Shown here piece by piece: positions 21,890 through 33,077 of a DNA stretch of 64,000 nt. This DNA is from Salvator merianae (taxonomy: Eukaryota > Chordata > Lepidosauria > Squamata > Teiidae). Made by a program: the position numbers and the translations under genes. The notes below the pieces were generated by a model, which searched no databases, was not told where the DNA came from, and was given only the letters and a program-made list of their open reading frames with translations. The stretch covers positions 89,822,161 to 89,886,160 of the forward strand of contig QVOM02000025.1 in the NCBI GenBank assembly GCA_003586115.2. The letters are read 5' to 3'. Within the stretch, counting starts at the first letter, position 1, and the number at the start of each line of letters is the position of its first letter.

Positions 21890-22075
21890 ACACCCATGGT
21901 GAAGACACAGCTCTTCCCTCAACTGGCTGAAAAAGTAGCCTGCTCTCCCCTTTCACATACTGTTATCTATTTTAGTGAATTTGCTTTTTAACCTCATTTT
22001 TACATTGGTTTTGTTATAACCTACTCTGAGTCCTCACAATTTCCGGTGAGGAAGAAGCACAAATAAATTAGTGCC
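21890..22075 (+). mobile_element. Old LINE/SINE 3' tail
   Basis: 'ataacctactctgagtcctc' .. 'gaggaagaagcacaaataaa' matches the common reptilian 3' tail (gta-agccgccctgag .. gggatataaata). The 5' side is eroded. Confidence 0.4.
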
Positions 22076-22195
22076 CACTGGCATCCCATCTCCCAGACCA
22101 AGTGCCTGCAATGATGCCAGCACCAAGATGTCTAGGTGCAGAATCCATCCATAGTGGGGAGAAAAGGGCGTGACGTATAGACTGTGTGCAGACAG

Positions 22196-22560
22196 GGCCT
22201 AAAACGTGAGATTATCCCAGCACCATATTGGGATTGGCACACGTATATGTTTTGCCACACACACACCCAGAGGCCCTGAGGCTAGGAAATTTTGTTTCTA
22301 GCCTTTGGGGGCATGAGGATGCTTCTGCGAGGCTCATACAAGCTTTATGGCCATGGCATGGTGTAATCTGGATCAGCACCATTGGTGCAGACAGTACTGA
22401 TCCCGCCCACAATTTCCTGCTATCTGGATCGGAAGGCTGTGCTAATCCCGACCCACTGATCCAGGCTGGCTCCAGACACCAGCCAAATGTAGTGCCAATG
22501 GGCAATATTCTGGAGAAAAGACCCTGTGGAATATCACCTGTTATCTAGACAGCGGGGGGG
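22196..22560. mobile_element. Probable MITE fragment
   Basis: It starts near 'acagggcctaaaacgtgag'. The interior has repeated 'ggatcag/ctgatcc' and 'tatctggatcgg' motifs resembling 13757-14095 and 42690-42980. Boundaries are unclear. Confidence 0.35.
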
Positions 22561-22599
22561 GGGGGGAATGCTACCTGGGTGCTTTTGGAGGCTGCACGC

Positions 22600-22915
22600 T
22601 TCCGGGCATTTTGCTGGCACAAAGTACCCAGAAGTGAGTGATCATGACCGCTGCACATTCACAGCTGTCTTTTCCAGCCCATGCATATGTGCAGCAGACA
22701 GAACAATGATGGCAGCTCCATCGTAAAGGTAACTGATAGCGCTATTTCAGGAAACCCACCACAAGAGTTGAGTTTTCCTGAAATAGACTACCATCCATTT
22801 TAGGGGGAATATAGCAGAGCTGTGGTGGGGTACGTGTGGCAATCCCACCATAGTAGCACCAAAATGGCCCTGTATTCCCCCCATCTGGGTACAGCCCCAA
22901 AATTATGGCAGGTAA
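22600..22915. mobile_element. D-type MITE fragment
   Basis: Contains 'cttccgggcattttgctggc', an inverted pair CTATTTCAGGAAA / TTTCCTGAAATAG, and 'tgtggcaatcccaccatag', all shared with 26692-27120 and 38906-39419. The right end is 'gggtacagcccc'. Confidence 0.55.
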
Positions 22916-22932
22916 ATGCAGAAAGGGTCTAA

Positions 22933-23425
22933 GGGCATTTTCGCACTTACGAGAGTAGAACGTTCTAATTAGCAGGGTTTGGGCCAGCCAGGATCAGGTA
23001 CGGTGATGAGTATTTGCACTTCTCAGCAATGGAACAGTTTGCGAGCTGACCAGCAGGGGGAGCAGTGCGAATGGGAATGTAGTAGTTAGGTAGCTGTGCT
23101 CGAACCCAAAGGAGCTGGGTCCAGACTTGTGTCCAAAACAGCAGCCAGGGTCCGGACCCCAAGGTCTGAATCGGGTGCAAACCATCAGACTGTGCCTGCA
23201 CAGCCCCACCGGCCCTGCCCCGCTGCCATTTCAAACCCGGAGGCACCTTTCCCGATCCGCCCCTGATCACACAGGTCAGCTTGGAGATTACAGTTTAGTT
23301 GACCACAGCTGGTAGGCTTCAGATGAGTATCAGGTGAGCTTCGGTAGATTTCGGGTCAGCTGGGGCTGTTTCCAAGTGCAAATGCTGTGTTCCAGTGAGT
23401 TCCTAGAACATTCCACTTGCTAAGT
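22933..23425. mobile_element. MITE with GGGCATTTTCGCACTTACG terminus
   Basis: Same element, in the opposite orientation, as 47572-48613. Shared blocks are 'agaacgttctaattagcagg', 'ccagcagggggagcagtgcg', 'gtagttaggtagctg', 'gtcagctggggctgtttcca' and 'tgagttcctagaacattcc'. This copy has no SINE or inner MITE, so it serves as the empty-site reference. The right terminus is eroded. Confidence 0.75.
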
Positions 23426-23754
23426 TACCAAACAGCGTACCAATAAGAGCAAACACCAAATAGGAAAGAGAAATAATTTCACCACTCACTTGGGTATACT
23501 CCCTTAGATTTCCCTGGCAATTCACTGCCTTTAGGTTTTAGGTTTAATTCAACTTCTTCCATGAAACAGTCTGCCACAGTCTGCACTAGCAGGCTCCCAT
23601 TCCAGGATATATTCCAGAATAAACCATCACCACCCATGCAGAAAGGACTTGTCAGCAGCTCCAGTTATTTGCAAGACATACATAGTGAACTCTAGGCACC
23701 CCATAATCCCCACAGATCCCTTGGAGATAGTTAAGGAAATGTCATCTTATGTAA

Positions 23755-23850
23755 TGTTTTAAAATAAATTTTATTGAGTTTCACCTGATTTGTTCGCCAC
23801 CCTGGGGTTTCAGTGGAGAGCAGTATAAAAATAAATAAAAGTGAATATAG
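23755..23850 (+). mobile_element. LINE/SINE 3' tail
   Basis: 'ttcgccaccctggggtttca' .. 'gcagtataaaaataaataaa' is a typical reptilian retroelement tail. The half palindrome at 23578-23650 ('ctgcactagcaggctcccat' then 'tccaggatatattcca') is a fragment of the B-type MITE. Confidence 0.45.
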
Positions 23851-24149
23851 TAAATGCATTTTATTATGACCTTTCTTGAGCTGCAGGGAATTCCTCACTA
23901 AATGTGGTTTTAACTATCTGGGTAAAGTTTTAAATTTTTAATGCTGAATTCCATTTTCAGGAAGCATATTTTAATTGTATTTTAATTATGGCTTTATTGC
24001 TCTTTAAAGTCACCCTGCACTCCACAAAATGGCGGAGAGCCTGAATCTGAATTAAAATAAAATAAAAATATGAAAGAGTGAATTCAATAATGCTCAGACA
24101 GGATACCTGATTTTTCCAGGGGACTACACCCTACTAAGAACAAGGGGCT

Positions 24150-24445
24150 TTCCTGCTTCTTGGGTATAGGATTCTGTAATATGTATTAGTATCTCCCTCT
24201 TATCTATGAAGCTGGTGGGCAGGATAGTTAGGATGGACAAGGGGAAGTTCTTAATGGATGCTTCAGGTCTGCCCCCATGATGGGCAGACAGGCAGGATGC
24301 CTCTAAAGGCCATTTGCAAGGAGTCGAAAGCAGGTGAAGGTTTTACCTTTGTCTTCTACTTGAGATGCCCAGAAGCAATTGGTGGGCCACTGCTGAGACA
24401 GGATGCTAAACTAGATGAGTTGTGGCCTGATCCAACAGGGCTCCT
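24150..24445 (+). mobile_element. CR1-like LINE 3' end
   Basis: Includes an upstream block ('atgaagctggtgggcaggat', 'ggacaaggggaagttctt') also seen at 56010-56075, then the usual 'ggcaggatgcctctaaaggc' and 'ggatgctaaactagatgag' blocks. Confidence 0.7.
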
Positions 24446-24692
24446 CTTAATTCATAGAGGAGAGGTGTATCTATGGATACTAGAATGGGTGCCTAGGTAC
24501 TACATCCAGGTTGGAGAGACAGACAGGATGCCTCTAAAGGCCATTTGCAGGGAGTCAAGAGCAGGTGAGGGTTTCGTCTTTATCTTCTGCTTGAGAATGC
24601 CGAGAAGTAATTGGTGGGCCCCTGTGTGAGATGGGATGCAGGACTAGATGGGCTGTAGCCTGATCCAGCAGGGCTTCTCTTATGTTCCTATG
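24446..24692 (+). mobile_element. CR1-like LINE 3' end
   Basis: Second tandem copy; it has the complete block order and ends 'gggcttctcttatgttccta'. Confidence 0.75.
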
Positions 24693-24759
24693 TTGCCTGG
24701 ATTCAGTTTTATTTTATTGCTCCACATGAACAGGGGAGAACATGAGAAAGGTCAGGAAG

Positions 24760-25315
24760 GAGGAAGAATTCAACCTTTGAAGATGGTCCAGAAACTGGAA
24801 CTCATGCAGAATGCAGCAGCACAATGGTGATGGGAGTTTCTGGCCAGACGCACATCACTCCAGTCTTGAAGGAACTACCAATTTGCTACCAAGCCCAATT
24901 AAAGATGCAGATATTGACATATAAAGCCCCAAATACCTGAAGGGGTGGCTTTTCCCCCATATGGACCTCCCCGTGCCCTGAGATCACAAAGTAGGGGGTT
25001 TCTTGTAGTTGTGCTATGCTCAGAGGTGCAAAGGGTTGTGGCACGTAAGAAGGCCTTTTCCGTGCCCCCCCCCCCCATTTATAGCATAGTGTCCAAGTGA
25101 AGGTAGGCCAGGCACCAACATTATATGGTTTTCGGCACCTGGTTAAAATGTACCTCTTCAGCTGGCCTTTCACAGATAATTTCCTCTGAATGTAGCCTTG
25201 CCAAGGTGGGACGGAGGGTTATATTTTAAATGTATTTTAGTGTTTGTTTTTTCATATGTAGTGACCCACCCTGGGTCCTCCAGCTGAAGGGCAGGATACA
25301 AATTTTATAAACAAA
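24760..25315 (+). mobile_element. L2-clade LINE, RT C-terminus plus 3' UTR
   Basis: Plus strand: 'ctggaactcatgcagaatgc' (QLVQNAAA-type motif), 'cactccagtcttgaaggaac' (PVL.EL), then the 3' UTR with 'cggcacctggttaaaatgta', 'acctcttcagctggcctttc' and a 'cccaccctgggtcctc' block, ending 'aacaaataaac'. Frameshifted and dead. Confidence 0.7.
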
Positions 25316-26034
25316 TAAACGTACCAGAAGCCGCCCCCCGTAGTGATCCGAAACTCTGCTACCGGCCCTCCTCCTCCACCCGACTTCTGTGAGATTTGGA
25401 TCCAGCCATTTGGGGGTATCTGGGCATAGTTTAGAGGGCTCTGCTGAAGAAAATTTTCTTGCCACCCTAACCCTCCCAGCAACCACCTGAAGGAGGAGAG
25501 AAGACTGCGCTAGGAATGTGTGTTTGCGACTAATGCACAGAGTAGGAGAGTTGATTTGTTTTGTTCAAAGGCGTCTTGGCTTAGTTCGAGGAAGCTGATC
25601 ATGAATGGGATGAAAACAGGCATGAAGAGAGGATTATATCATCGCCAGTTCAGCCGCTGAAGTTCCTTTTGAAGCTGCCGTTTCCTTTGGGGAGGAATCA
25701 CTCATTGGTGCCAAACGCAATTTCCTCCTAGCACAAATATCGGCAGCAGAAAGACCTCAGAATCGAGGAACTAGAAGATACCTCTCAAAGGGCTTCTTGG
25801 CTAACCCTACTCAGTGTAACGCTGCCCGTATAAGGACATAGGTAGCAGAATTTCTGTCCCGTAGGCAAGATTTGCACGGGCCACAGGAGCACACAGAATC
25901 AGTCCACTCCTGGACCAGACCGCTTGCTTCAGGGCCAGCCATGGGGAGGAGGGTTGTGCTCAGCCTGTGCAAACGGTGAGGTGGGGAATGAATGTTGCCT
26001 GCCATCGAAGATTCCAGCCGGGGGCACAACACCC
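25316..26034. other. Unassigned intronic stretch
   Basis: No gene or classified repeat was recognised. Minus-strand open frames here have no family features. Confidence 0.4.
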
Positions 26035-26037
26035 AGT

Positions 26038-26255
26038 GTCGGAAATCTATTTATTTAAAATATTTATACACCGCTTCCCATTAAAATCTTGAAGGGGTTT
26101 GCAAAATATTAAAACAGCTAAAATCATAATAATCATATATTATTAAATGAAATAAACACACACACATTCACTCACTCACTCACTCTGGAAAGGCTTGGGT
26201 AACAAGAGAAGTTTATTCCAGATAGCGGGTGCCACCACAGAGAAGGCCTCCCTGC
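26038..26255 (-). mobile_element. L2-clade LINE 3' end fragment
   Basis: Antisense 'tatttataccccgcttccc'-like start, a (CACA/CTCA)n patch at 26157-26185, then 'gcgggtgccaccacagagaa' and 'ggcctccctgcaccac', matching the block order at 20130. Confidence 0.6.
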
Positions 26256-26691
26256 ACCACCATCAGCACATTTGCAGTCCCTCCAGTGTCCACCAGCCCT
26301 CCGCATGCTAGTCACAGGAGGGAACCAGGTCGTCCCTCCCTTTCAGAGAGTGGTTTTTACTTCTGGTGTGTGTTAATGTGCAGCTTCTGCACACCTAGCG
26401 CTTTTTTGGTGTGGCCCAATGGGGCAGATTCTGCCAAAGAGCTCTGTGTTCCTCTGGGATTGCATTGATTGGCCTCCTCATCTGCCCAGCCTTAGGTGAT
26501 TCCAGATTAGCCAGTATACCAGACCAGCAAGAGTACTAGGAGTCTCCCAGGGCCTCCCTTAGACCTCACCAGCGTCCAGTATATCAACCAGTGCAGAATC
26601 GCCTTTTGTTACTTACATGCTAAATTTCTATATCCGCCTAATAACTGCAGGTTCTCTGGGTGGCTCATAATATAGTCTGTATAATCTTAGG

Positions 26692-27120
26692 CCCTGTCCA
26701 GATGGAGGCAGTATAGTACCATTATGGCGCCACTATGGCGGGATTGCCACACATATCTGTGGCAACTCCGCCATAGCTACATTATATCCCCGCTAAAACT
26801 CATAATAACCTGTTTGGGGAAAACCGGACTCTCATGGCAGGTTTTCCCAAAATAACGCTATGACTTTCCTTCGGGACGGAGCTTCCATCTTTCCTATGGC
26901 CACTGCGTGTGTGTGTGTGGGCCAAAAAGACGGGCACACATGCACGGTGGTCACAGTCGTGCACTTCCGGGTATTTCGTGCCAGGAAAATACTCAGATGT
27001 GTGTGTCACTACTATGTGCACAGACAGTGCAGGCCTGGAGGAGCTTTTCTCTGGAATATTGGTTGTTAGCGTGATATTCGGCCAGCATCCGGAGCCAGCC
27101 GTATTCTATGGGCCACTACA
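26692..27120. mobile_element. D-type MITE
   Basis: Starts AGGCCCTGTCCAGATGGAGG. It contains the hairpin CTATGGCGGGATTGCC / GGCAACTCCGCCATAG around 'acacatatctgt', a second pair GGGGAAAACC / GGTTTTCCC, and the 'cacttccgggtatttcgtgc' block shared with 38906-39419. The right end is eroded. Confidence 0.65.
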
Positions 27121-27239
27121 AAAAGGCATAGCAGTAAATTTTCTACGTTCAGCAAAAATCTCCTTGTAGTTTTCAGTGAGTCCAGCTCTGGCCTTGGGAG
27201 CAACAGGGAACAAGCCCACTCCACCACCTGCACAAGGCA

Positions 27240-28080
27240 ACCCTCTGGATCTTTGGAGTCTGCTGTGCCTCCTCACGATTCCCCCCTTTTCCCTGGGTTA
27301 AATATGCCCAACAATCTCAAGAGGGCTCGGTTTCCAAATCCCTTCGATCCGGCTCACTCTTCCCCGAACACACTCCAGTTTGTCAAAGCCTTTCTTGAAA
27401 TGCAGTGCCCAGAACTGGAAACAGTACCACAGACGGTGCCAGAGGTGCTCCTGCTATGTAGAATAAGGCCAGTTCTACACTTCCATGCTGAGGGAGAGTT
27501 TTCCAGCTTGAATCGTGGCTTCGGAGCGGGACGCGAGGGCCTGGAGGCCTAGAGGGATGCATTTCGGTGGCACAATTTGGTGCACCACCCAAATGCTTTT
27601 CCCTGCTAAACCAGAACAAGGAGGCATCCTCCCTTCCACACATCTCCCTGGGATGCCAATAGACCTGAAAATACAGGTGTCCTGGTATAGGCGGCCATTT
27701 TGACCACCTTAGACCATGCCACACTGCATCTAGTGCGGACGCAGCCTGCTAGCAGGGGGTGGGGCCTCTCTAGACCACACTGGAGTGTGAAAGAGAGAGG
27801 GCCTGAAAAGGGATAGGTCCCGTGCTATACCAGCCCACTGATAAGTGTGTAAAGGCCCTAAGATTGGATTTGCTTTGTTAGCAGCTGTGTCACATCAGTG
27901 GCTCATGTTCGCCTGCAACTAAACTGTAAGTAGACTGAGCCGCCTTGATCCTCCTCAGTTTTTCATCTGCTGCCACCAAGCAAAGTTCCTTATCAGCCCT
28001 GCCATCCTGCACCCGAGACTGCTGTGCATCTTGTATTCAGGCACCGAGCAGAAGGGCATTTCTCAGAATCACAGCAGGGA
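27240..28080 (-). mobile_element. CR1 LINE fragment split by a MITE
   Basis: Antisense CR1: 'aatgcagtgcccagaactgg' and 'aaacagtaccacagacggtg' before the insertion, and 'cagctgtgtcacatcagtgg' with 'ctcatgttcgcctgcaacta' after it. These blocks are consecutive in intact CR1 copies, so the element at 27467-27858 interrupted it. Confidence 0.65.
27467..27858. mobile_element. 392-bp MITE with TAA target duplication
   Basis: Left GGCCAGTTCTACACTT and right AAGTGTGTAAAGGCCC are inverted. TAA flanks both sides (27464-27466 and 27859-27861). The interior holds the 'gatgcatttcggtggcac' .. 'ggtgcaccacccaaatgc' hairpin shared by the family at 29337 and 33078. Confidence 0.85.
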
Positions 28081-28315
28081 AAGGGAGGGTTAAATTCTAC
28101 CTTCCACGACTGCTCAGCGTGCATTAATTATCAACCCTCCCAGCTGATTTAATTTGCAGGTTTGGAAATCTGAATATTAGATGCAAAAGAACACTCACCA
28201 CCACCTGCCATTTGTCCTCTGGCTGGAGCGGATGTTGTGTGGGTCACATGCCAGAGGAGCTCTGAGGGGAGCTTTCTGACCAGAGGGCTCAAGCTGCTGC
28301 CCTTCCGATGTTCCT

Positions 28316-28353
28316 GAGCTACACTTCCCAGCATTCCAGCATGGAGTTGTAGT
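28316..28353. promoter_or_regulatory. ZNF143/SBS-like motif pair
   Basis: 'ctacacttcccagcattcc' resembles the ACTACAATTCCCAGMATGC site, and an inverted 'ggagttgtagtcc' follows within 15 bases. The motif is common in old interspersed repeats, so function is doubtful. Confidence 0.25.
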
Positions 28354-28584
28354 CCAGGAACGTTGTGAGAGCTGCTTCTGGGAATGGCATCTCCAGGTGA
28401 GGAGAGCCCTCCCCCCTCCGCAAGCCACTAGAAAGGGAATGGTCCTCTCTCAAGCAGCGGAGATGACAACCTGTCTTTACTGCTGCAGGTTCTGTCTGAA
28501 GGCCATTCCCCACCCCACCCCCGTGTTGTCTCAGGTGGGAGTAAAGGGTTTCAACATCCAAAGAATGCGAAGGACGAGAACACA

Positions 28585-28765
28585 GGCTCTTTCTGCACTG
28601 GGCCTCATTCCGGATTATATCCTGGAATAGGGACCTGCCATCCGCATGCTGGTGCAGACTACGGCAGGCCCTGGGGGGAAGCTGCTGTGGTCTGCACTAG
28701 CATATGGACGACAGGTTCCTGTTCCAGAATAGAATCCAGAATAAGGCCCAGTGCAAAAATGGGCC
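28585..28765. mobile_element. B-type palindromic MITE, full length
   Basis: Left arm 'ggctctttctgcactgggc' .. 'ttccggattatatcctggaa' .. 'gcatgctggtgcagac'; the right arm is its inverse, ending 'aaggcccagtgcaaaaatgg' then 'gcc'. About 85 bp per arm. Same family as 47660-47839 and 63208-63386. Confidence 0.8.
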
Positions 28766-28792
28766 ATGAACTAATCCAGCTATCTTGCCATA

Positions 28793-28811
28793 GAGAGAGA
28801 GAGAGAGAGAA
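28793..28811 (+). repeat. Short (GA)n run
   Basis: About nine GA units. Confidence 0.8.
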
Positions 28812-29336
28812 ACCTGGTAATATTGGATTGTAAGGGGGTGTTGGTTGATCGATTGGTTGAAAATATATGGATATACTTTCCATTTGAAAATCTCAAAGCA
28901 ATATTCAAAGCAGTCTGGATCATGAAATGAGGCCCCAGCTCTCAGAATCCACTTCCTCCTTCAGATGTGGGTCTCAATGCATGCATGCATGTGCACATGT
29001 GGACACAAACACAGGATGGTCCCAGCTCCCCCTTCCTACTCACCTCCTGTGTTGTGGGACTCCAGCCCACCTAGTTCTATTGGCTTGGGCTGATGGAAGT
29101 TATCAGCCAAACATCTGGAAGGAATCAGGCTGCAAAAACTTGGCTTTTATCCTTGTCTTTTTCTTTCCTTTGCCCTCTCCCAGCACCTTGACCTGGCCCT
29201 AAAAATGGAATTAGACTGTTGCTGGATTAAGTGCCATTGCGTTGATCACAGTCCCCAGTGATAACTGTATGTGGACAGCTGCTCACCATCCTGAGCTGTC
29301 TGACAGCTCCTCTAAGGATATGCAAGGAGTCTCTTT
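28812..29336. other. Unassigned intronic stretch
   Basis: No gene is supported. At 29040-29125 'gtgggactccagcccaccta' and 'atcagccaaacatctggaag' resemble a decayed interspersed repeat. Confidence 0.4.
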
Positions 29337-29841
29337 GGGTGTTTCTGCACTTCTGGAACTGCTCCTACTGGACTGGTTCCCAGATGGAGCAGCCCAGCTA
29401 TCCCCGAACAAGGACATCCACACTTGGTCGACTTGTTCCAGGGTAACCCCAGAGTCATCCCGTATCACTCTGAAGCCCGCACAAGCTTCAGAGCCTGCTG
29501 CAAGGGCTCTGATAGCCAGGAATGAAAGTTTCTGGCCTCAGCCCCAGGGGGACCCGTTTCAGTGGCACAATTTGATGCACTGTTGAAATGGGTCCCCTGC
29601 TAAACTGGAGCAAGAGGCATGCACCCTTCCACATGCCTCTCTGTACTCTTCTAGTGGCCCCTGGACCACCAGTCTAGGTGTCCATTTTGGCCACCTAGGC
29701 CAGGTTATGCTGAGTCTGATGCAGATGCACTGTGCTAGCAGGGGGCGGGGCCTCTCCTTAAGCTGTGCCCCTGTGAGGAAGGGAGGCCTCTGGACCCCTT
29801 TCTGGACCCCTTTCTAAGGGTAGGTGCAGAGAGGAAAGGCC
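29337..29841. mobile_element. 505-bp MITE with TTT target duplication
   Basis: Left GGGTGTTTCTGCACTT, right AGGTGCAGAGAGGAAAGGCC, flanked by TTT at 29334-29336 and 29842-29844. The central hairpin GGACCCGTTTCAGTGGCAC / 'ctgttgaaatgggtccc' belongs to the same body type as 27467-27858. Confidence 0.8.
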
Positions 29842-29844
29842 TTT

Positions 29845-30803
29845 GATTTGCTCCATCCACCTTCTCTGCTATCCTATACTTATTCTACTTCTCTGAGCCT
29901 TGCCAGCCAGACCTTTTTTTTTCTGGGCATTAATTTGCTTGCAACACCAGAGGACTTAATGCCTGTGTGAGCTTCTGCCAAACAAGATAGCAGAATTCTA
30001 AAGGGGAGAAAAGGGGACTGAATCACTTTATCCTGCAAACAATTAGCACTTTTCTCACGTACAGTTTTAGCATTTTATTTGCAGGAACATTAAGTTCAGA
30101 GTGGGGGAAAAAAAACAAAAGTGGTTCAAAAGCAGCTTAGAAATGGTATCCACACACTAGTGCCTTAATCTACACTAAAAGCCAGAAAATGCACTTCTAA
30201 AATGCATTCTTTGGCCTTTAATGTGGATTAGAAGTGGGATGGGAACACGAGCATCTGCACACTACCATCTCTAAGACCCTTTTGAGCTGCTTCTTTAACG
30301 TGTTTAGATGTAGCAGGTGAGAGCTTTATGTCTGTAAATTGCAGTTGTGCTTCTGGAAGATAACACCCTGGTGGATCGTGCCCACCGTTTAAGGCAACAC
30401 ACAATACCAAGGCACGCTAATGCAAATTTCCCAGTGGTTCCATGCAGGATATGAGCCCATTTGAACAGACAGCATTTGTTTTTAAGATATAATTTTTGCT
30501 GTTGGCCTTCTTTTAGTTGATTTTTTATTTAATGCCATGAATCTTTATACAGTACTGCCCTTCAGTAAAGTTGCAGAGTGGAAAACAAAATACCACAGAA
30601 ACCCACTGAGGCAAATAAAACAAGATAGATAGATAGATAAATAAATAAATAAAACAAATACAGCATCTAATGAAGTAAAATGCACAAGAAAGAAAGCTTA
30701 GAGAAAGAGGTCTATTTTCACCAGTCACTAAAAGGTACTCAGTGTTAGGATTTGGCATTAGCTCGTTTCAAAAAAGGAAAGAACACACACATGCACACAC
30801 AGA
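29845..30803. other. Intronic stretch, mostly unassigned
   Basis: Contains a short (GATA)n(AATA)n patch at 30625-30653. A small inverted pair near 30165-30230 ('cttaatctacactaaaagcc' / 'ggcctttaatgtggattaga') may be an old MITE. Confidence 0.4.
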
Positions 30804-30804
30804 G

Positions 30805-30888
30805 ACCCTTTCTGCACTGGGCCTTATTCCAGATTATATCCCAGAATAGGGATCTGTCATCCACATGCTAGTGTAGACTATGGCAGAT
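30805..30888. mobile_element. B-type MITE, left half only
   Basis: 'accctttctgcactgggcct' through 'tccacatgctagtgtagact' matches the left arm at 63208. The right arm is absent and the sequence runs straight into a SINE. Confidence 0.7.
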
Positions 30889-30907
30889 GGGCAAACAGCT
30901 TGCGTTA

Positions 30908-31079
30908 GTACTGAGCTGAAGCCCCTCCCAGACTCCACGAGGCATCTCTATGCCGTTTTCTTGGCAGAGACATAGAAGTGGTTTGCATTGCCTACTTCTG
31001 GGGAGAAGCTGGGGATCGAACCGGCAACCTTCTGCTTCCCAGGCAGTTTGCTCTACCACTGAGCTACAGCCCCTCCCAC
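30908..31079 (-). mobile_element. tRNA-derived SINE with a second truncated head
   Basis: On the minus strand the element begins GGGGCTGTAGCTCAGTGGTA (box A region), then GGTTCGATCCC (box B), then a tail 'caatgcaaaccacttctatg'. After the tail a second 'ggaggggcttcagctcagta' head begins at about 30933 and is cut off. The tRNA-like part lacks a clean acceptor stem and is joined to the SINE tail, so it is not called as a tRNA gene. Confidence 0.7.
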
Positions 31080-31084
31080 TCCAT

Positions 31085-32140
31085 GATTTAACGTTTGTTA
31101 AATATTGACATGACTAATGACAAAGTTGCATTTTTTAAACCCATGAATAAGGGAGTAAGGGAGTCAGCCTGAAAACCCCTATGGCCTTTGGAGAAAACAA
31201 AACACCACCAGGCTTTTAATGAAATGCAGACTGGGCTTAAATCCATGCTGCAAAAGCATGACTTGAATGAAGAGTAAAGATCTGCCATTGGTTTGTTCCT
31301 GACAATAAAGAAATCTGTATTGAGAACCAGCTGAGCTTACCTGCTTTCAGCCCGGCCAGAATTAACATTAAGATATGTTTAGCACCCTTGGCAGCACATG
31401 TGTGGGAGTTGTCTCAAACATCTGGAGGGAACCAGGTCAGAGATGCAGGATGTCATGTACACAAAGTCAGCAAGTAACGAGCAAGCACATTGGTGCCAAC
31501 ACTCCAAACCATTCCGAGAAACTGGTAAGGCTTAGGGTTCCAACCTGAAACCTCAGTATTTTAGTGACCTTGTTTCTAGGGTTCCATCTATGGGTGTGTT
31601 CAGACACTTAAGTTTTAGTTACCCCCTGTACAATTTTGAGACCCTTGGGACAACAAAAAATATAAATAATCACTTTACTAAGTCCCAAGATCTTTCCTTG
31701 TGGGTCCCTTTTGGATTTCCCCACTCTTGGGGCAAGTTGCAGTTTGGGATAGATGGAGTGGGATGGCTACAAAGCTCTTGAGCCAATCCCAGCCTGCCAC
31801 TGCCACTGACCAAACAGACCCAGGGAAAATTGGGCTAGCGGTATCCAATGAATGATGAGTTCTTAGTGTTATGGAGTGGTTGCTAGGTTTCGAGGCCAAG
31901 GGTTTCAAGGAGGGTTTTAGGCACTTCATTTAAAAACTGTGTGATGTAGGTTTTTTCCTGCATTCAGAAATGGGTGATCCTTTGGAAATAAACACCTCAA
32001 AAATGTGCTATGTGATCACACCCTGTGTGAAAAGAATGAGGCACTTTTAATCTAGCTTGAGTGCTCACAGTTAGTATGATGGGCGTGTCTCCACTGCATC
32101 AACCCCTCTGATGGATTGGGCTGTCCTTGTGGCCTCGAGC
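31085..32140. other. Unassigned intronic stretch
   Basis: No gene or clear repeat. 'gttgtctcaaacatctggag' at 31408 is a trace of an old interspersed repeat. Confidence 0.4.
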
Positions 32141-32150
32141 AGCCCAAGAG

Positions 32151-32512
32151 TAGAGATGTGCAAAATTTGTTTCACATTTGAACATTTGATCGAATATTTC
32201 ACATTCCTAAAGCTTTGAATGGATGAAAAATGCACTTTTTTCCATGTTCAGAGTTCAGACGAAACGAACCAGCCTCTACCCTTGCAAAAGTGGAATATTC
32301 GTTCAAATGGTCATGTTTTTGCTGTGTTTGAACCCACAAAAAGGGCATTTTCAATGGGGAAAACATTGCAAAAACTGCAAAGGCGAAAACGAATGCAAAA
32401 AACGAAGGCGAAAAACTGCTTTTTCAACATTGTGATTTGCTGATGAAGTGAAAATACAGATTTAGCTTCAACAGCAAATCGAAAATGCAGATTTTGTTTG
32501 TGCACATCCCTA
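32151..32512. mobile_element. 362-bp hAT-type MITE, exact 8-bp duplication CCCAAGAG
   Basis: Termini TAGAGATGTGCAAAA and TTTGTGCACATCCCTA are inverted. CCCAAGAG flanks both sides (32143-32150 and 32513-32520). The AT-rich interior has repeated 'aaaacg/gcgaaaac' motifs and no transposase. A related but eroded copy lies at 41205-41645. Confidence 0.85.
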
Positions 32513-32574
32513 CCCAAGAGAGGAGCTTGGCAGCTCTGCTGCCATCTTCAAGGGGTATTGAAGTGCCTCCATGC

Positions 32575-32715
32575 ACCAGCCTGGATAGCTTTAAGAAAGG
32601 GTTAGGCAAATTCATGGAGGACAGGTGTATCAATGGCTAAACAGAATGGATGCCAAGGTACTGCTTCCAGGTTGGTGAGACAGTCAGGATGCCTCTAAAG
32701 GCCATTTCCAGGGAA
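32575..32715 (+). mobile_element. CR1-like LINE fragment
   Basis: 'ggatagctttaagaaagggt' .. 'gacaggtgtatcaatggcta' .. 'caggatgcctctaaaggcc'; truncated at the 3' side. Confidence 0.65.
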
Positions 32716-33074
32716 TTGCACCCCCCTTCATCTCACTGTTCTTCAGCAAAAGCAGAGCTTCAACAGGAGTGCCATCCATGCTGGCCAGAAAAATCCCCCA
32801 GAGCATTTGCAATCTGAATCTTCTGCAAGTGGATTCAGTCCCATATCACGTATCCCTCAAAGAGAGATCTTGGGTGCTGCATTAAAACCTAATGGGGTGT
32901 GTGCAAAACGGCTTCAAATGCCACTAGAAGCGAACTGTGGTAGGAAAACCCTCATTTAACAAGCCCCTGGGACAGTGTTGGACGCACATCTGCGTGATCT
33001 GTGGCTTGTGTTTGTTGCACAATGAAGTCCTACATTGCAGTTTTTGCAACATGGGATTTGATACGGGTGATGTC
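32716..33074. other. Unassigned intronic stretch
   Basis: No gene or classified repeat. Confidence 0.4.
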
Positions 33075-33077
33075 TAG

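Noticed and set aside
31003..31077. Possible tRNA gene on the minus strand
   Set aside because: Box A and box B are good, but it continues into a SINE tail and the acceptor stem is not convincing; called as a SINE.
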